64,000 nucleotides of DNA from Voacanga thouarsii (taxonomy: Eukaryota > Streptophyta > Magnoliopsida > Gentianales > Apocynaceae): contig JANUWF010002014.1 of NCBI GenBank assembly GCA_026120185.1, positions 372,001 to 436,000 of the forward strand. The letters are read 5' to 3'. A model generated the notes under the pieces. It was not told the DNA's origin. It did not search any database and was given only the letters and a program-made list of their open reading frames with translations. The position numbers and the translations under genes were made by a program. Of the stretch, positions 45,615 through 56,864 are shown piece after piece (the stretch's first letter is position 1; every line of letters begins with the position of its first letter).

Positions 45615-47142
45615 TGTTGGATTGTATGCCCTCTTAGACTAGGTTTCTGATGTAAAATCGAATTATTTAATAAAAGAATTTATTTTCAGAAATTGTTTGT
45701 GAATTTACTTTTTGTTTGTGCACGATTTTCGTTTGGAACAGACCCATTATGTTTAAATAAGTGATCCATGTGAATGATGGTCTTTCACAGTAAGGTATAG
45801 ATCACGGGTTATTTAACACATAAACATTTGTTCTTAACCTATTGATGAGACTGGGAACCTCATCATGTTTAGGTTATTATGTTATGAATTCCAAATGGGG
45901 AATGGCTTACCTTTAGCCAGTGGGTAGTCCACTCACTTCATGACATAAGCGTATTTCAAATACGTAGAACAAGACCTGTAGTAGTGGTTTCTCAAAGTAC
46001 TATATGGTAGAAACCTAGACTACTACCGCTACAGCGTGGACTAGTACTCTACGACTTGAGTATGAGTTGGTGGTCTAGCGAAGCTAGAAACATATACTTT
46101 GATTTGCTGTAGTTGAGGTTCTATCATAGGGCCAATATACTTGCATGTTGGGTATGTGTGACTAGTTAGTTAAGACAGACTTATACAAGATAGTTTCTGC
46201 ACTATATCGCCCCTTGTGGTTGTCCGAATGGTCTAAATTATCCAGGGCCCTAGGAAACATGACTTGGATGTTTGCTTTAGGGTAGCTCCCTTGGAAAGCG
46301 GAAAGACTCCAGGAAGTCGTGGATCATTGGACTAGAAGCCTAAGGATGGTAGATGTCATTTAGGGGAGTGTTAGTACACTTCTTCCTCTCTAAATGTACG
46401 GCGATGTGTAGAGGGGTATTTTAGTCATTTCACCTGTAGGTCGGAGACTTTGCGAATGCAGCATTGTCCTTGGGGTCAATATTTCTTTATGGTGATATTA
46501 GGAAATATTTAAAATGCAAAATACAACTATTTATATAGCATGGGTATTTTGGTCATTTTAGCAGCCAAGTCGATGTGTCTTTTTGGTCTTCGGGATAGCC
46601 CGTAAGTCCTAACTATTTTTGGGTTGAAGAATTGGTCTCAGTTGAAGAGGATTTTATTTTATTTTGTTTTGTTTTATTTTATTCAGGAAGTCTAATTTAT
46701 TAATGGACTGGAATAAAATAAATAAATAAATAAATAAAATAGAAGTTGAGAGAAATTATTTATCTAGTTTATTTGGTTAATTAATTATTCAGGGCCTAGG
46801 TCCAGTATGAATAATTAAGAAATTAACCTGGGCTTAAACTAGGGGAAATAATTAATGTTTAATTATTTATTGGGTTATTTATATAGGCCCAAAAAATAAA
46901 TAATTAAAGATTAATTATTATGGTTCATTTGGGCTCATTAATTATTTATTGGGTTACTTATGTAAGCCCAGAAAATAAATAATAAATATTTATCTGGCCC
47001 AATAGCTTGGACCTTAGGGTTTTTTCCAGATACGGTTAAGAGGAGTTTAAGGTTAGGCCAAACTGTTTCTCAGGATAACATCCGGGTGTTTTGAAATCCC
47101 GGGGAGATGTTTATCAAAGATTGAGAGACCTAGTTTAGGCCA

Positions 47143-47150
47143 AATATAAA
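47143..47150 (+). promoter_or_regulatory. TATA-like element of copia E LTR
   Basis: AATATAAA in CCAAATATAAACAACTC, repeated in the 3' LTR around 54852. It is placed upstream of the pyrimidine-rich stretch and the small reading frame, which fits a start site near 47180. No direct evidence. Confidence 0.4.
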
Positions 47151-47386
47151 CAACTCTTTGAAAAGGAAAAACCCTAATTTCTTTCCCTAGCCTTACACAC
47201 TCACGTGACTCTCTCTCTCTGGGAACTCTCGTTTTTCCCTCTCCCTTCCTCTGTGGTTTCTTCTTGTTCTTTGCTAATCAATAGCAAAAGAACTAAGGAG
47301 TTTTGAGATCGTTCCTCTTCACCATAGTGTTCACCAACTAGAGGTTAGGCTGAGGAATATCCCGAGAGCTGGAGAGCTAAGCGTTA

Positions 47387-47513
47387 ATGCAAATAAGGCG
47401 GAGTAGAAGGCTAGTGGGTGTTCAACCGGTAGCTCCTTCAAGTGGACAAAGCGAGGCGATTCCAGTCGTTCAATCCGCTCTTACTCAACCTAGAAGGGTT
47501 AAGGGGCGCAAAG
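47387..47513 (+). CDS. Small conserved reading frame in copia E 5' LTR
   Basis: ATG and 42 codons (start MQIRRSRRLVGVQP, end RRVKGRK) reach AAAG|GTATGATC, a donor-like site in phase 1. The frame is open and in the same phase in the 3' LTR copy (55100-55226) and in the copia D 5' LTR (39274-39388), even though the D and E LTRs differ strongly. It could be an upstream reading frame or a first coding exon. I could not point to a clear acceptor before gag. Confidence 0.45.
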
Positions 47514-47616
47514 GTATGATCTTCACGCTTCTGCATGGCCTTTGTGGCTCGCGTTTAATTTTTCTCTCTATTTTTTTTCGTCCATGGCTCCCCTGTTTCT
47601 GCGTTTTTCTTCAAAG

Positions 47617-47629
47617 TGGTATCAGAGCC
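47617..47629 (+). other. Copia E primer-binding site
   Basis: TGGTATCAGAGCC, matching the site for plant initiator-Met tRNA, three bases after the LTR end. Confidence 0.92.
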
Positions 47630-49379
47630 ATTGGTTTTGATCAATATAGGGAGCATGGTAGTTAATAAAATGGAGACGATGATTATACCTGTGATCATTC
47701 GCTGTTTTGGTATGGGATAGGTGGATTTGTAAGCTTCACAGTGGAAGCATAGGATCTCTGTAAATTTTTTGGCTTTGGTGTTTTAATCGTGTAAACCCAA
47801 TTTTAATGGGTATAGGTGGTTGTGTTTATGTTTTGGATGAGTTTTTATGAGTAAAAATGTCCAAAGAAGCCAAAGAAGACAGAGAAAAATCGAAGGAAAA
47901 ATCTTCTGTGAAAAAAAAACGCGTTGAGAAAAACGAAGAAGAAAGACACTATTCATAAGCCGCTGAGCCGAGCCGCAATATCTGCGAGAGGAGCCACTGC
48001 CCGCGAGCCGCCTAAGCCGAGCCTTACTGTAGCAACTCAAGCCGGTTTCGCAATTCAAATTTGCAATTGGAGACCGAGTTTGCGCGGGTCATCGGGCGAG
48101 ATCGTGGGTTGGCAGCAGAGGGCACGCGGGCGCGGGGCGGCTCCACGGGTTGAAGCTGCAGGAGATTAGGTGCGGCTGGTGCACAGAGGCCTCGGTGGAC
48201 CGCAGGCCACGTGGGCGAGGATCCGGTGCGGCCGGTGCAGTAGACCGCCAGTCAAAATTTTTTAATTTTTTTTTTCTTTTTCGTTTTGGGTCCCATACCA
48301 GGAGAAGTTAATATTTTTGCAATATTTATATTCTTGGAATATATTTGCATGAAAAATATTAGTAAGGAATTTTAGGATTAAATAAGATAATTAATTAATG
48401 TGTTTAATTCTATTATTTGGGCACTTAGGTTTAAAAAATAGAAAAGCATGAAAACGTTTATTGTTTTCTAGCATGCTATTTTTTTTATGTACCTATGCGT
48501 GCTTTTTCTCAAAGACCAAAGTCTTTGGGAACCTTTTGTTTTGGCAAGAAAAAATATTTTTCTTTAAAAACTAAATGGTTATTTTAATTGGTACAAAAAT
48601 TAATCCTTAAATACTTTCTCAAAGGATTTAATCCTTGACATAGAAAATATATTGGATTTAGATATTTTTGTAAATTAAAATGGAGAGCCATTTTGTTTTG
48701 TTTTGGACTAGAAAAATGATTTTGTCAAATAAACTTGAGACCAAAGTCTCTAGAAAGTTTTAATTGGAAATTTTTTGAAATCATTAAGTTTTAACTTATA
48801 TAAAATTAGTCCATGGAGGAAATCTCTCAAAGGATATAAGCTTTGACATAGAGATTTTATTGGACTTAGATATTTTATTTTTAAGTTAAGAAAAACTTAA
48901 TGGAAATTTCAAAAGGATATTTTTCAGAAAACCTTTATTTTAAAAGACTAAGTGGGAGAGGGGTTCCAACGGCCCCACGGCTTCCATCACGGTCCTCATT
49001 AGAGATCGTGGATCCCCTCGCGTCACCCTGGGAGTGAACCCGTATAGGATGGGGATACCACAAGGATCTAGATCTAATAGAAGGATGTAATTAATAACCT
49101 AGGGCACGTACTATGATCGGCCAGCCTACGTTAGAGGTTATAGTGCGAGGTATGTCCATAGGAAATGAGAGGAAACGGCCATCCCACGATGGAGTTATTC
49201 TCTAGACCATTACCTAGAAGGGAAATTAATTTGTGGTGGTTAATACACTTACCTTAGGAAACCGTTAATCTTCCCAAGAAGCTATGTCAGCTTTTCCTAA
49301 GAGCCAAATTATTTTCGGTGCACAAATTTCATTTTGTTTTCACAAACTAATTTCTTTCTTTTATTTTCGATTTTCGTAA
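47630..49379 (+). mobile_element. Copia E leader
   Basis: About 1.75 kb. The block 47950-48245 is GC-rich with repeated GAGCCG and GCCGAGCC words, unlike the AT-rich rest. From 48300 the leader aligns with copia D (GCATGAAAA, GGGCACTTAGG, GGGAGAGGGGTTCCAA). The frame 47924-48169 lies in the GC block; its homologue in copia D is different, so I do not treat it as a gene. Confidence 0.82.
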
Positions 49380-50210
49380 ATGGTGGGAGGTTCTTTTAGT
49401 CCATTGGCCGTTATTCTCAGGGAGAATAAGTTAACGGGTCCAAACTATGTGGATCGGAAAAGGAACTCCGGACATAATACTCACAACTGAGGAGTATAAG
49501 TATGTCCTTTACGAAACCTGCCTCGTTATCGGGGAAGGTTCCACCGCCGAAGAGCGAGAGGTCGAAAAGGCATGGAAGAAAGCCGACGAAATGGCACGTT
49601 GCTATATGTTAGCTTCCATGTCTAATGTGCTCTAGTCAAAACACGAGCACATGGCTTCGCATATGACATAAGTCAATCGTTGGCAACTATGTTCACGGAC
49701 AAGAGCCGGCCCGCAAGGCAAGAGGCTCTTCGAACAATTGTAAACACTAAGATGGCCGAGGGAGCATCGATCCGAGAGCATATGCTCAAGATGATTGCTG
49801 CTTTCGAGGAGGCAGAAATCTTAGGGGTCGTTATTGACCCCGAGAGCCAAGTGGACATAGTTCTCGAATCTCTACCGGGCTCTTTCACTCGCTTCAAGTT
49901 AAACTATAACATGAACAAGTTGAACATGAGTTTGATCGAACCGATGAAGGAGCTCCGGATGGCGGAGAAGGTCATGAAGCCGCAGTCTAAGGCCATGATT
50001 GCTAAGGCTTCTTCTTCAAGAACTGGGCCTAAGCCCAGAAAGTTCAAGAGGAAGAAGGGGAATGCAGAGCCTAGCCCAAAAACCAGCCCAAGGACAAACT
50101 AAAGGGCAAGTGCTTCAAGTGTGGAAAGAAGGGACACTGGAAAAAAGAGTGTCCAGATCTTCAGGCCAAGAAAAACCCCACAGGTAATGTTTACTATCTA
50201 GAGTCCATAT
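49380..50210 (+). pseudogene. Copia E gag
   Basis: The ATG at 49380 starts MVGGSFSPLAVILRENKLTG and NYVD. A frameshift near 49455 moves on to ILTTEEYKYVLYETC and EREVEKAWKKADEMARCYML. A stop at 49633 and another shift near 49670 precede FTDKSRPARQEALRTI, IREHMLKMIAAFEEAE, DPESQVDIVLESLPGSFT and FKLNYNMNKLNMS. The knuckle at 50111-50152 reads CFKCGKKGHWKKEC (complete), but a third frameshift around 50085 precedes it. The frame is otherwise close to what an active family member would encode. Confidence 0.9.
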
Positions 50211-50362
50211 CAATGGTAGGATCAACTTCCACTTAGATTGTTGATTCAGGAGCCACTGATCATATCTGTAACTCCTTGCAGGGGTTTAGGAAGATAAGAA
50301 GACTCAAGAAGGGCAAACATGGGCTTCGAGTGGGTAATGGAGCACAAGTCTAGGCCCTTGCA
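50211..50362 (+). pseudogene. Copia E protease, N-terminal part
   Basis: After a stop (TAG, 50234-50236, where Trp is expected) the frame reads IVDSGATDHICNSLQGFRK with the intact D-S-G-A-T active site at 50243-50257. RLKKGKHGLRVGNGAQV follows, then another TAG near 50352 where Gln or Trp would be expected. The remainder continues in the next entry. Confidence 0.85.
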
Positions 50363-51477
50363 GTGGGAGAGCTGGATCTTATTTTTTATTGTAATAAGAT
50401 AGTGGTTTTAAAAGACATTTTATATGTACCTGGTTTTCGTCAGAATTTGATTTCAGTTGCAAAACTTATTAATCAAGGATATTCTGTATCTTTCCATTTT
50501 GGTATTTCTATTAGTAGAAATGAAGAAATTTTATGTACTGGGCACATGTATGGAAATTTGTTCTTTTTAAACCCTATTAACAACCAATCAAATAACGCTC
50601 TGTCCGAACCTTTAACTAAGAAGAGAAAGACCAATATCAATGATTTATACCTTTGGCATCTCAGGTTGGGTCATATTAACTCAACCAGGATTCAGAGGCT
50701 AATCCATGATGGGCCTTTGGGCTTATTGAGATTGGAAAGTTGGCCTCAGTGTGAATCCTGCCTGGTGGGAAAAATGACCAAAAGGTCTTTTACACCAAAG
50801 ACGGATAGAGCCAAGGAGGTGTTGAGTCTTGTTCACACTGATGTGTGCGGTCCATTGTCTACACCAGCTAGGGGAGGTTTTGAGTACTTCATCACGTTCA
50901 CGGATGATTGTACGAGGTATGGTTACATTTACCTGATGAGACGCAAGTCTGACTCTTTTGACAAGTTCAAAGAGTTTAAGGTCAAGTGGAGCGTCTGGAC
51001 AGGTAAATTAATCAAAACCTTACGATCGGATCGTGGTGGAGAGTACCTCCTAGGTGAATTCAAGGACTACATGGTACATCATGGGATAGTATCCTAGCTC
51101 TCTCGCACGGAACCCCCAGCAGAACGGAGTAGCCGAGAGAAGGAACAGGACGTTGATGGAAATGGTCCGAAGCATGATGTCTCATGCTACTCTTCCAAGT
51201 ATCCTTCCGGGGATATGCCCCGGAAACAGCGGCATATATTCTGAACTTGGTGCCTTCCAAGTCAGTACCTAGGACTCCATATGAGATGTGGACTGGGCGT
51301 AAGCCAAGTCTGAATCATCTCAGGATTTGGGGGTGTCCAACTTATGTACTGATCAAGGGAGACAAGTTGGAACCAAGATCAGAATTATGCTATTTTGTTG
51401 GGTATCCAAAAGGGACAAAAGGAGGCTACTTTTATCATCCTAAGGAGCAGAAGGTACTAGTCAGCACTCAATGCTAG
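50363..51477 (+). pseudogene. Copia E protease end and integrase
   Basis: The open segment 50363-51097 reads DILYVPGFRQNLISVAKLI, the finger LWHLRLGHINSTRIQRL with CESCLVGKMTKRSF, then LVHTDVCGPL, FITFTDDCTRYGYIYL and LRSDRGGEYLL: zinc ligands and the first two catalytic Asp are intact. At 51095 a TAG and an indel just after break the frame before the QQNGVAERRN region. The C-terminal part (RIWGCPTYVLIKG, ELCYFVGYPKGTKGGYFY) is open at 51184-51477. Confidence 0.91.
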
Positions 51478-53260
51478 ATACTTGGAAGATGATCAAAGTA
51501 CTTCCACTAAAGGTTCAACGAGGTTGGAACTGCAGGAGAAGTTATCTATGGAATCAACTTCTACCGACCCGATTTTGGAACAAGAAGAGGCACGACCTCA
51601 AGAGCCTGTACAAATGGAGCCTCGTCATAGTGGGAGAGTGTCTAGGGTTCAGGATAGATGGATTGGAGAAGCCTTTGAGCTGGTTTCCGACCATCAGGAA
51701 CAAGACCCCGCTAGATACGAGGAGGCTATTGCTGATGCCGATGCAAATATGTGGCATGAAGCAATGAAAGCTGAGATTGAGTCTATGTACCTCAATCAGG
51801 TTTGGGATCTTGTAGCTTCACCTGAAGGGATAAAACCCATTGGGTGCAAGTGGGTATACAAGAGGAAGAGAGGAGCGGATGGGAAGGTGGAAACCTTCAA
51901 AGCTAAGCTTGTGGCAAAAGGATATACTCAGAAAGAGGGTATCGACTATGAGGAAACCTTTTCCCTGGTAGCCATGCTTAAATCCATTCGCATCCTCCTT
52001 GCCATCGCCTGTCACTATGACTACGAAATATGGCAAATGGATGTCAAGACGACATTCTTGAATGGCCATCTTAGCGAAGACATCTATATGTCCCAACCGG
52101 AAGGCTTCATTGATGAAGGCCAGGAACACATGGTTTGCAAGCTTAAGAAGTCCATTTATGGACTTAAGCAGGCATCAAGAGCATGGAACATTCGTTTTGA
52201 TGAGACTGTAAAGTCTTATGGTTTTATTCAAAACGAAGATGAACCATGCGTGTACAGAAAACTTGAAGGCATCAATGTGGTTTTTCTTGTCCTGTATATG
52301 GATGACATTCTACTTATTGGAAATGATGTAGGGACATTGTCATCTACAAAGGTTTGGCTGTCTAGTCAATTCAGTATGAAGGACTTGGGAGAAGCTAGCT
52401 ACATTCTCGGGATTAAGCTTCTTAGAAATAGGAAGCAGAGAATGTTAGAATTATCCCAAGCGACATACATTGACAAGATGCTGGCCAAGTACAGCATGGA
52501 CTCATGCAAGGGAGCTCTAATCCCTTGCAGACATGGGTTGTCATTTTCTTCGAAGGACTGTCCTAAGTCTCAAGAAGAAAAGGACAGAATGAGTAGGATT
52601 CCCTACGCTTCGGCTGTGGGAAGTCTCATGTACGCTATGCTGTGTACTAGGCCGGATATCCGCTTGCCGTGGGCTTAGTTAGCAGATATCGGTCAAACCC
52701 GGGGAGGTTCATTGGCAAGTCGTAAAGCATATTCTCAAGTACCTCAAGGGAACGAGAGATTATATGTCGGTTTACGTGGTCGATGATTTGATTCCTGCAG
52801 GATACACAGACTCAGACTTCCAGGCGGATAAGGATGAGAGAAAATCCACTAGTGGATATGTCTTCACCTTGTCTGGAGGAGTATCAAGCAATCTTGTATT
52901 GCTGACTCAACCATGGAAGCTGAGTATGTGGCAGCTTCGGAAGCGTCCAAGGAAGCAGTCTGGCTCCGGAAGTTTCTTTCAGAACTTGGAGTCGTACCAC
53001 ATATGGACAAGCCGGTTGTGATGTATTGCGATAACACTGGAGCAGTGTCGCAATCTAAGGAGCCTCGGAACCACAAGAAGGGGAAACACATCGAGAGGAA
53101 GTACCACCTGATCCGGGATTTCATCCAGAGACGGGAAGTCATGGTGGAGCATATTACCTCAGAAAACAATCTAGCAGACCCATTCACCAAGCCTTTGGCT
53201 GAGAGAGTCTTCAAGAGACACTTAGACGCCATAGGGGTGGGCACCTATGGACTTACCTAG
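51478..53260 (+). pseudogene. Copia E RT and RNase H
   Basis: Open segment 51482-52678 (398 residues) reads RWIGEAFELVSDHQ, GCKWVYKRKRG, KAKLVAKGYTQKEGIDYEE, QMDVKTTFLNGHL, IYGLKQASRAW and YMDDILLIGND (52295-52306; V to M in the usual YVDD). KDLGEASYILGIKLL, MLAKYSMDSCK and SAVGSLMYAMLCTRPDI follow. A frameshift at about 52665 and others near 52880-52910 break RNase H (YVVDDLIPAGYTDSDFQ; EAEYVAASEASKEAVWL). It ends at TAG 53258-53260. The RT domain itself is whole. Confidence 0.93.
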
Positions 53261-53270
53261 TCTTAGAGTG

Positions 53271-53282
53271 CAAGTGGGAGAT
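53271..53282 (+). other. Copia E polypurine tract
   Basis: CAAGTGGGAGAT directly before the 3' LTR, with counterparts before the 3' LTRs of copia D (45215-45226) and copia A. Confidence 0.8.
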
Positions 53283-55328
53283 TGTTGGATTGTATGCCCT
53301 CTTAAACTAGGTTTCTGATGTAAAATCGAATTATTTAATAAAAGAATTTATTTTCAGAAATTGTTTGTGAATTTACTTTTTGTTTGTGCAAGATTTTCGT
53401 TTGGAACAGACCCATTGTGTTTAAATAAGTGATCCATGTGAATGGTGGTCTTTCATAGTAAGGTATGGATCACGGGTTATTTAACACATAAACATTTGTT
53501 CTTAACCTATTGATGAGACTGGGAACTTCATCATGTTTAGGTTATTATGTTATGAATTCCAAATGGGGAATGGCTTACCTTTAGCCAGTGGGTAGTCCAC
53601 TCACTTCATGACATAAGCGTATTTCGAATACGTAGAACAGGACCTGTAGTAGTGGTTTCTCAAAGTACTATATGGTAGAAACCTAGACTACTACCGCTAC
53701 AGCGTGGACTAGTACTCTACGACTTGAGTATGAGTTGGTGGTCTAGCGAAGCTGGAAGCATATACTTTGATTTGCTGTAGTTGAGGTTCTATCATAGGGC
53801 CAATATACTTGCATGTTGGGTATGTGTGACTAGTTAGTTAAGACAGACTTATACAAGATAGTTTCTGCACTATATCGCCCCTTGTGGTTGTCCGAATGGT
53901 CTAAATTATCCAAGGCCCTGGGAAACATGACTTGGATGTTTGCTTTAGGGTAGCTCCCTTGGAAAGCGGAAACACTCCAGGAAGTCGTGGATCATTGGAC
54001 TAGAAGCCTAAGGATGGTAGATGTCATTTAGGGGGGTGTTAGTACACTTCTTCCTCTCTAAATGTACGGCGATGTGTAGAGGGGTATTTTAGTCATTTCA
54101 CCTGTAGGTCGGAGACTTTGCGAATGCAGCATTGTCCTTGGGGTCAATATTTCCTTATGGTGATATTAGGAAATATTTAAAATACAAAATACAGCTATTT
54201 ATATAGCAGGGGTATTTTGGTCATTTTAGCAGCCAAAGCGATGTGTCTTTTTGGTCCTCGGGATAGCCCGTAAGTCCTAAATATTTTTGGGTTGAGGAAT
54301 TGGTCTCAGTTGAAGAGGATTTTATTTTAGTTTGTTTTATTTTATTTTATTCAGGAAGTCTAATTTATTATTGGACTGGAATAAAATAAATAAATAAATA
54401 AATAAAATAGAAGTTGAGAGAAATTAATTATCTAGTTTATTTGGTTAATTAATTATTTAGGGCCTAGGTCCAGTATGAATAATTAAGAAATTAACCTGGG
54501 CTTAAACTAGGGGAAATAATTAATGTTTAATTATTTATTGGGTTATTTATATAAGCCCAAGAAATAAATAATTAAAGATTAATTATTATGGTTCATTTGG
54601 GCTCATTAATTATTTATTGGGTTACTTATGTAAGCCCAGAAAATAAATAATTAATATTTATTATTTTGGGCCTTTTGGGTCCAAGAAAAATAATAAATAT
54701 TTATCTGGCCCAATAGCTTGGACCTTAGGGTTTTTTCCAGATACGATTAAGAGGAGTTTAAGGTTAGGCCAAACTGTTTCTCAGGATAACATCCGGGTGT
54801 TTTGAAATCCCGGGGAGATGTTTATCAGAGATTGAGAGACCTAGTTTAGGCCAAATATAAACAACTCTTTGAAAAGGAAAAACCCTAATTTCTTTCCCTA
54901 GCCTTACACACTCACGTGACTCTCTCTCTCTCTGGGAACTCTCGTTTTTCCCTCTCCCTTCCTTTGTGGTTTCTTCTTGTTCTTTGCTAATCAATAGCGA
55001 AAGAACTAAGGAGTTTTGAGATCGTTCCTCTTCACCATAGTGTTCACCAACTAGAGGTTAGGCTGAGGAATATCCCGAGAGCTGGAGAGCTAAGCGTTAA
55101 TGCAAACAAGGCGGAGTAGAAGGCTAGCGAGTGTTCAACCGGTAGCTCCTTCAAGTGGACAAAGCGAGGCGATTCCAGTTATTCAATCCGCTCTTACTCA
55201 ACCTAGAAGGGTTAAGGAGCGCAAAGGTATGATCTTCACGCTTCTGCATGGCCTTTGTGGCTCGCGTTTAATTTTTCTCTCTGTTTTTTTTTTCGTCCAT
55301 GGCTCCCCTGTTTCTGCGTTTTCCTTCA
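53283..55328 (+). mobile_element. Copia E 3' LTR
   Basis: 2046 bp, TGTTGGATTGT...TTCCTTCA. It is nearly identical to the 5' LTR except for a segment of about 45 bp near 54655-54705 (TTATTTTGGGCCTTTTGGG) absent from the 5' LTR. The small reading frame is at 55100-55226. Confidence 0.96.
55100..55226 (+). CDS. Small conserved reading frame in copia E 3' LTR
   Basis: Same length, start and end as 47387-47513, with a few amino acid differences (MQTRRSRRLASVQP; VKERK) and the same AAAG|GTATGATC. Being in the 3' LTR it would not be at the start of the element's RNA. Confidence 0.4.
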
Positions 55329-55333
55329 ACTAT

Positions 55334-56859
55334 GTGATAGAAACCTAGACTACTACTACTATATAGTGGGCTTGTACTCTACAGCTTGAGTATAAGTTGG
55401 TGGTCCGATGAAACTGGAAGCATATACTTTGATATACTATAGTTGAGACTCTTTAGAAGGACCAATATACTTATATGTTGGTTATATGTGACTAGTTAGT
55501 CAAGACAGACTTGTACAAATAATGGCTACAATATATCGCCTCTTGTGGTTGTCCGAATGATCTAATTGTCCACGGTCTTGGGGAACTTAACTTGGATATT
55601 GGCTTTAGGGCAACTCCTTTGAAGCGAAAATATTCCAAGAAGTCATGATTGATTGGAGTAGAAGTCTAAGGATGGTAGATGTCTTTTAGAGAGGCGTTAG
55701 TACAAACTTTCCTCTCTAAATGCATGACAGTATGTAGAGGAGTATTTTCATCATATCACCTGCAGGTCGAAGACATAGCTAACGCAACATTATCATTGGG
55801 GTTAATATTTCCTTATAGTGATTTTAGAAAATATTTAAAATGCAAAATATAGCTTTTTATATAGCAGGGGTATTTTGGTCGTTTTAGTAGCCAAGGCGAT
55901 ATGTTTTTTTTGTGCTCAAAAGAGCCCGTAAGTCCTAATTATTATAGGTTGAGGAAATGGTCACAATTAAAAAGGATTGTATTTTATTCGGGAAGGCTAA
56001 TTTATTTTTAGACTGAAATAAAATAAAGGAATGAAAGAAATTAAATTTATTATCTAGTTTAATTAGTTAATTAATTATTCAGGGCTTAAGCCAAGATTTG
56101 AATAATTAAAAAAATTAATTTGGGCATAAACTAGTCAATAAAAGGCTTAAATAATTTTTTATTTCATCTGGGCTCATTAATTATTTATTAGGTCATTTTA
56201 AAAGGCCCAAGAAATAAATAATTAATAGTTATTATTTTTGGGCTCTTTAGGTCTAAGAAAAATAATAAATTATTTTGGCTCAATAGCCTGAATTAAAGGG
56301 TTTTTTATTATTCAAGGAATAGAAGAGTTAAAGCTAAGCCAAACCTCCTCTGTTGATAGCCTCTGGTTGTCCAAAAAATTAAAAACACTAGGGTTTGGTT
56401 ATCAAGATTATGAATAGGAGTCATGGCTCTTAGTTGTGTAACACATACAGAACACACGACAGCAAAAATTATCCCAGAGCTTTTTCTTTGCAAATTTACT
56501 CTCTCATTCGTTCCTTTTTCCTTTGTGTTATCTTCTTGATTTTGCTAAATCAATAGCAAAGGCTCAAGAAGAGTTTCTCCTCAACTAAGTTGTTTCACCA
56601 ACTAGATTGGACAGTGGAATATTCTAAGAAATGAAAAGCTTCGCTTTCATGCCACGGAGAAGCCAAAAGATTGATATAGGTTTCAACCGAAGTCGTCAAG
56701 ACAAGAAGCCACTCCCGTAGTTCGTACTTCTTCTTCTCAACCAAACAAACCAAAGACACGCAAAGGTATTGTTTCTTTTGCCTCTACAGTGTCATGTCTA
56801 GTTTTTTTTCTGGTTCGGTTCATAGCATGCATGGCTTCTGTTATGTATTTAGAGCATCA
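55334..56859 (+). mobile_element. Copia D 3' LTR, second part
   Basis: Resumes after ACTAT with GTGATAGAAACCTAGACTAC and ends TTAGAGCATCA; target duplication TACAT follows (56860-56864). The small reading frame at 56649-56765 has a 2-bp insertion and is broken. Confidence 0.92.
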
Positions 56860-56864
56860 TACAT

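Larger units (their letters stand above)
45615..47613 (+). mobile_element. Copia E 5' LTR
   Basis: Starts TGTTGGATTGTATGCCC and ends TTTTTCTTCA; 1999 bp. It holds a TATA-like AATATAAA at 47143-47150, a pyrimidine-rich stretch near 47205-47265 and the small reading frame at 47387-47513. Confidence 0.96.
45615..55328 (+). mobile_element. Copia E, full-length Ty1/copia element, youngest in the window
   Basis: LTRs at 45615-47613 and 53283-55328 flank PBS, leader, gag, protease, integrase, RT, RNase H and PPT. The duplication is ACTAT (45610-45614 and 55329-55333). I count seven differences in the first 250 bp of the LTRs; an indel of about 45 bp (54655-54705 region) explains most of their length difference. 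Despite this, gag and pol have several stops and frameshifts, so this copy is not autonomous. Confidence 0.96.
37570..56859 (+). mobile_element. Copia D, complete but decayed Ty1/copia element hosting copia E
   Basis: Both LTRs, PBS, leader, gag, protease, integrase, RT and RNase H are in copia order on the plus strand. The flanking duplication is TACAT (37565-37569 and 56860-56864). Without copia E and one ACTAT copy it would be about 9.6 kb. More than 30 differences in the first 255 bp of its LTRs show that it is clearly older than copia E. The coding region carries many stops. Confidence 0.93.

Noticed and set aside
47783..48169. Overlapping frames on both strands in the copia E leader
   Set aside because: GC-rich sequence has few stops by chance; the frames are not conserved in copia D.
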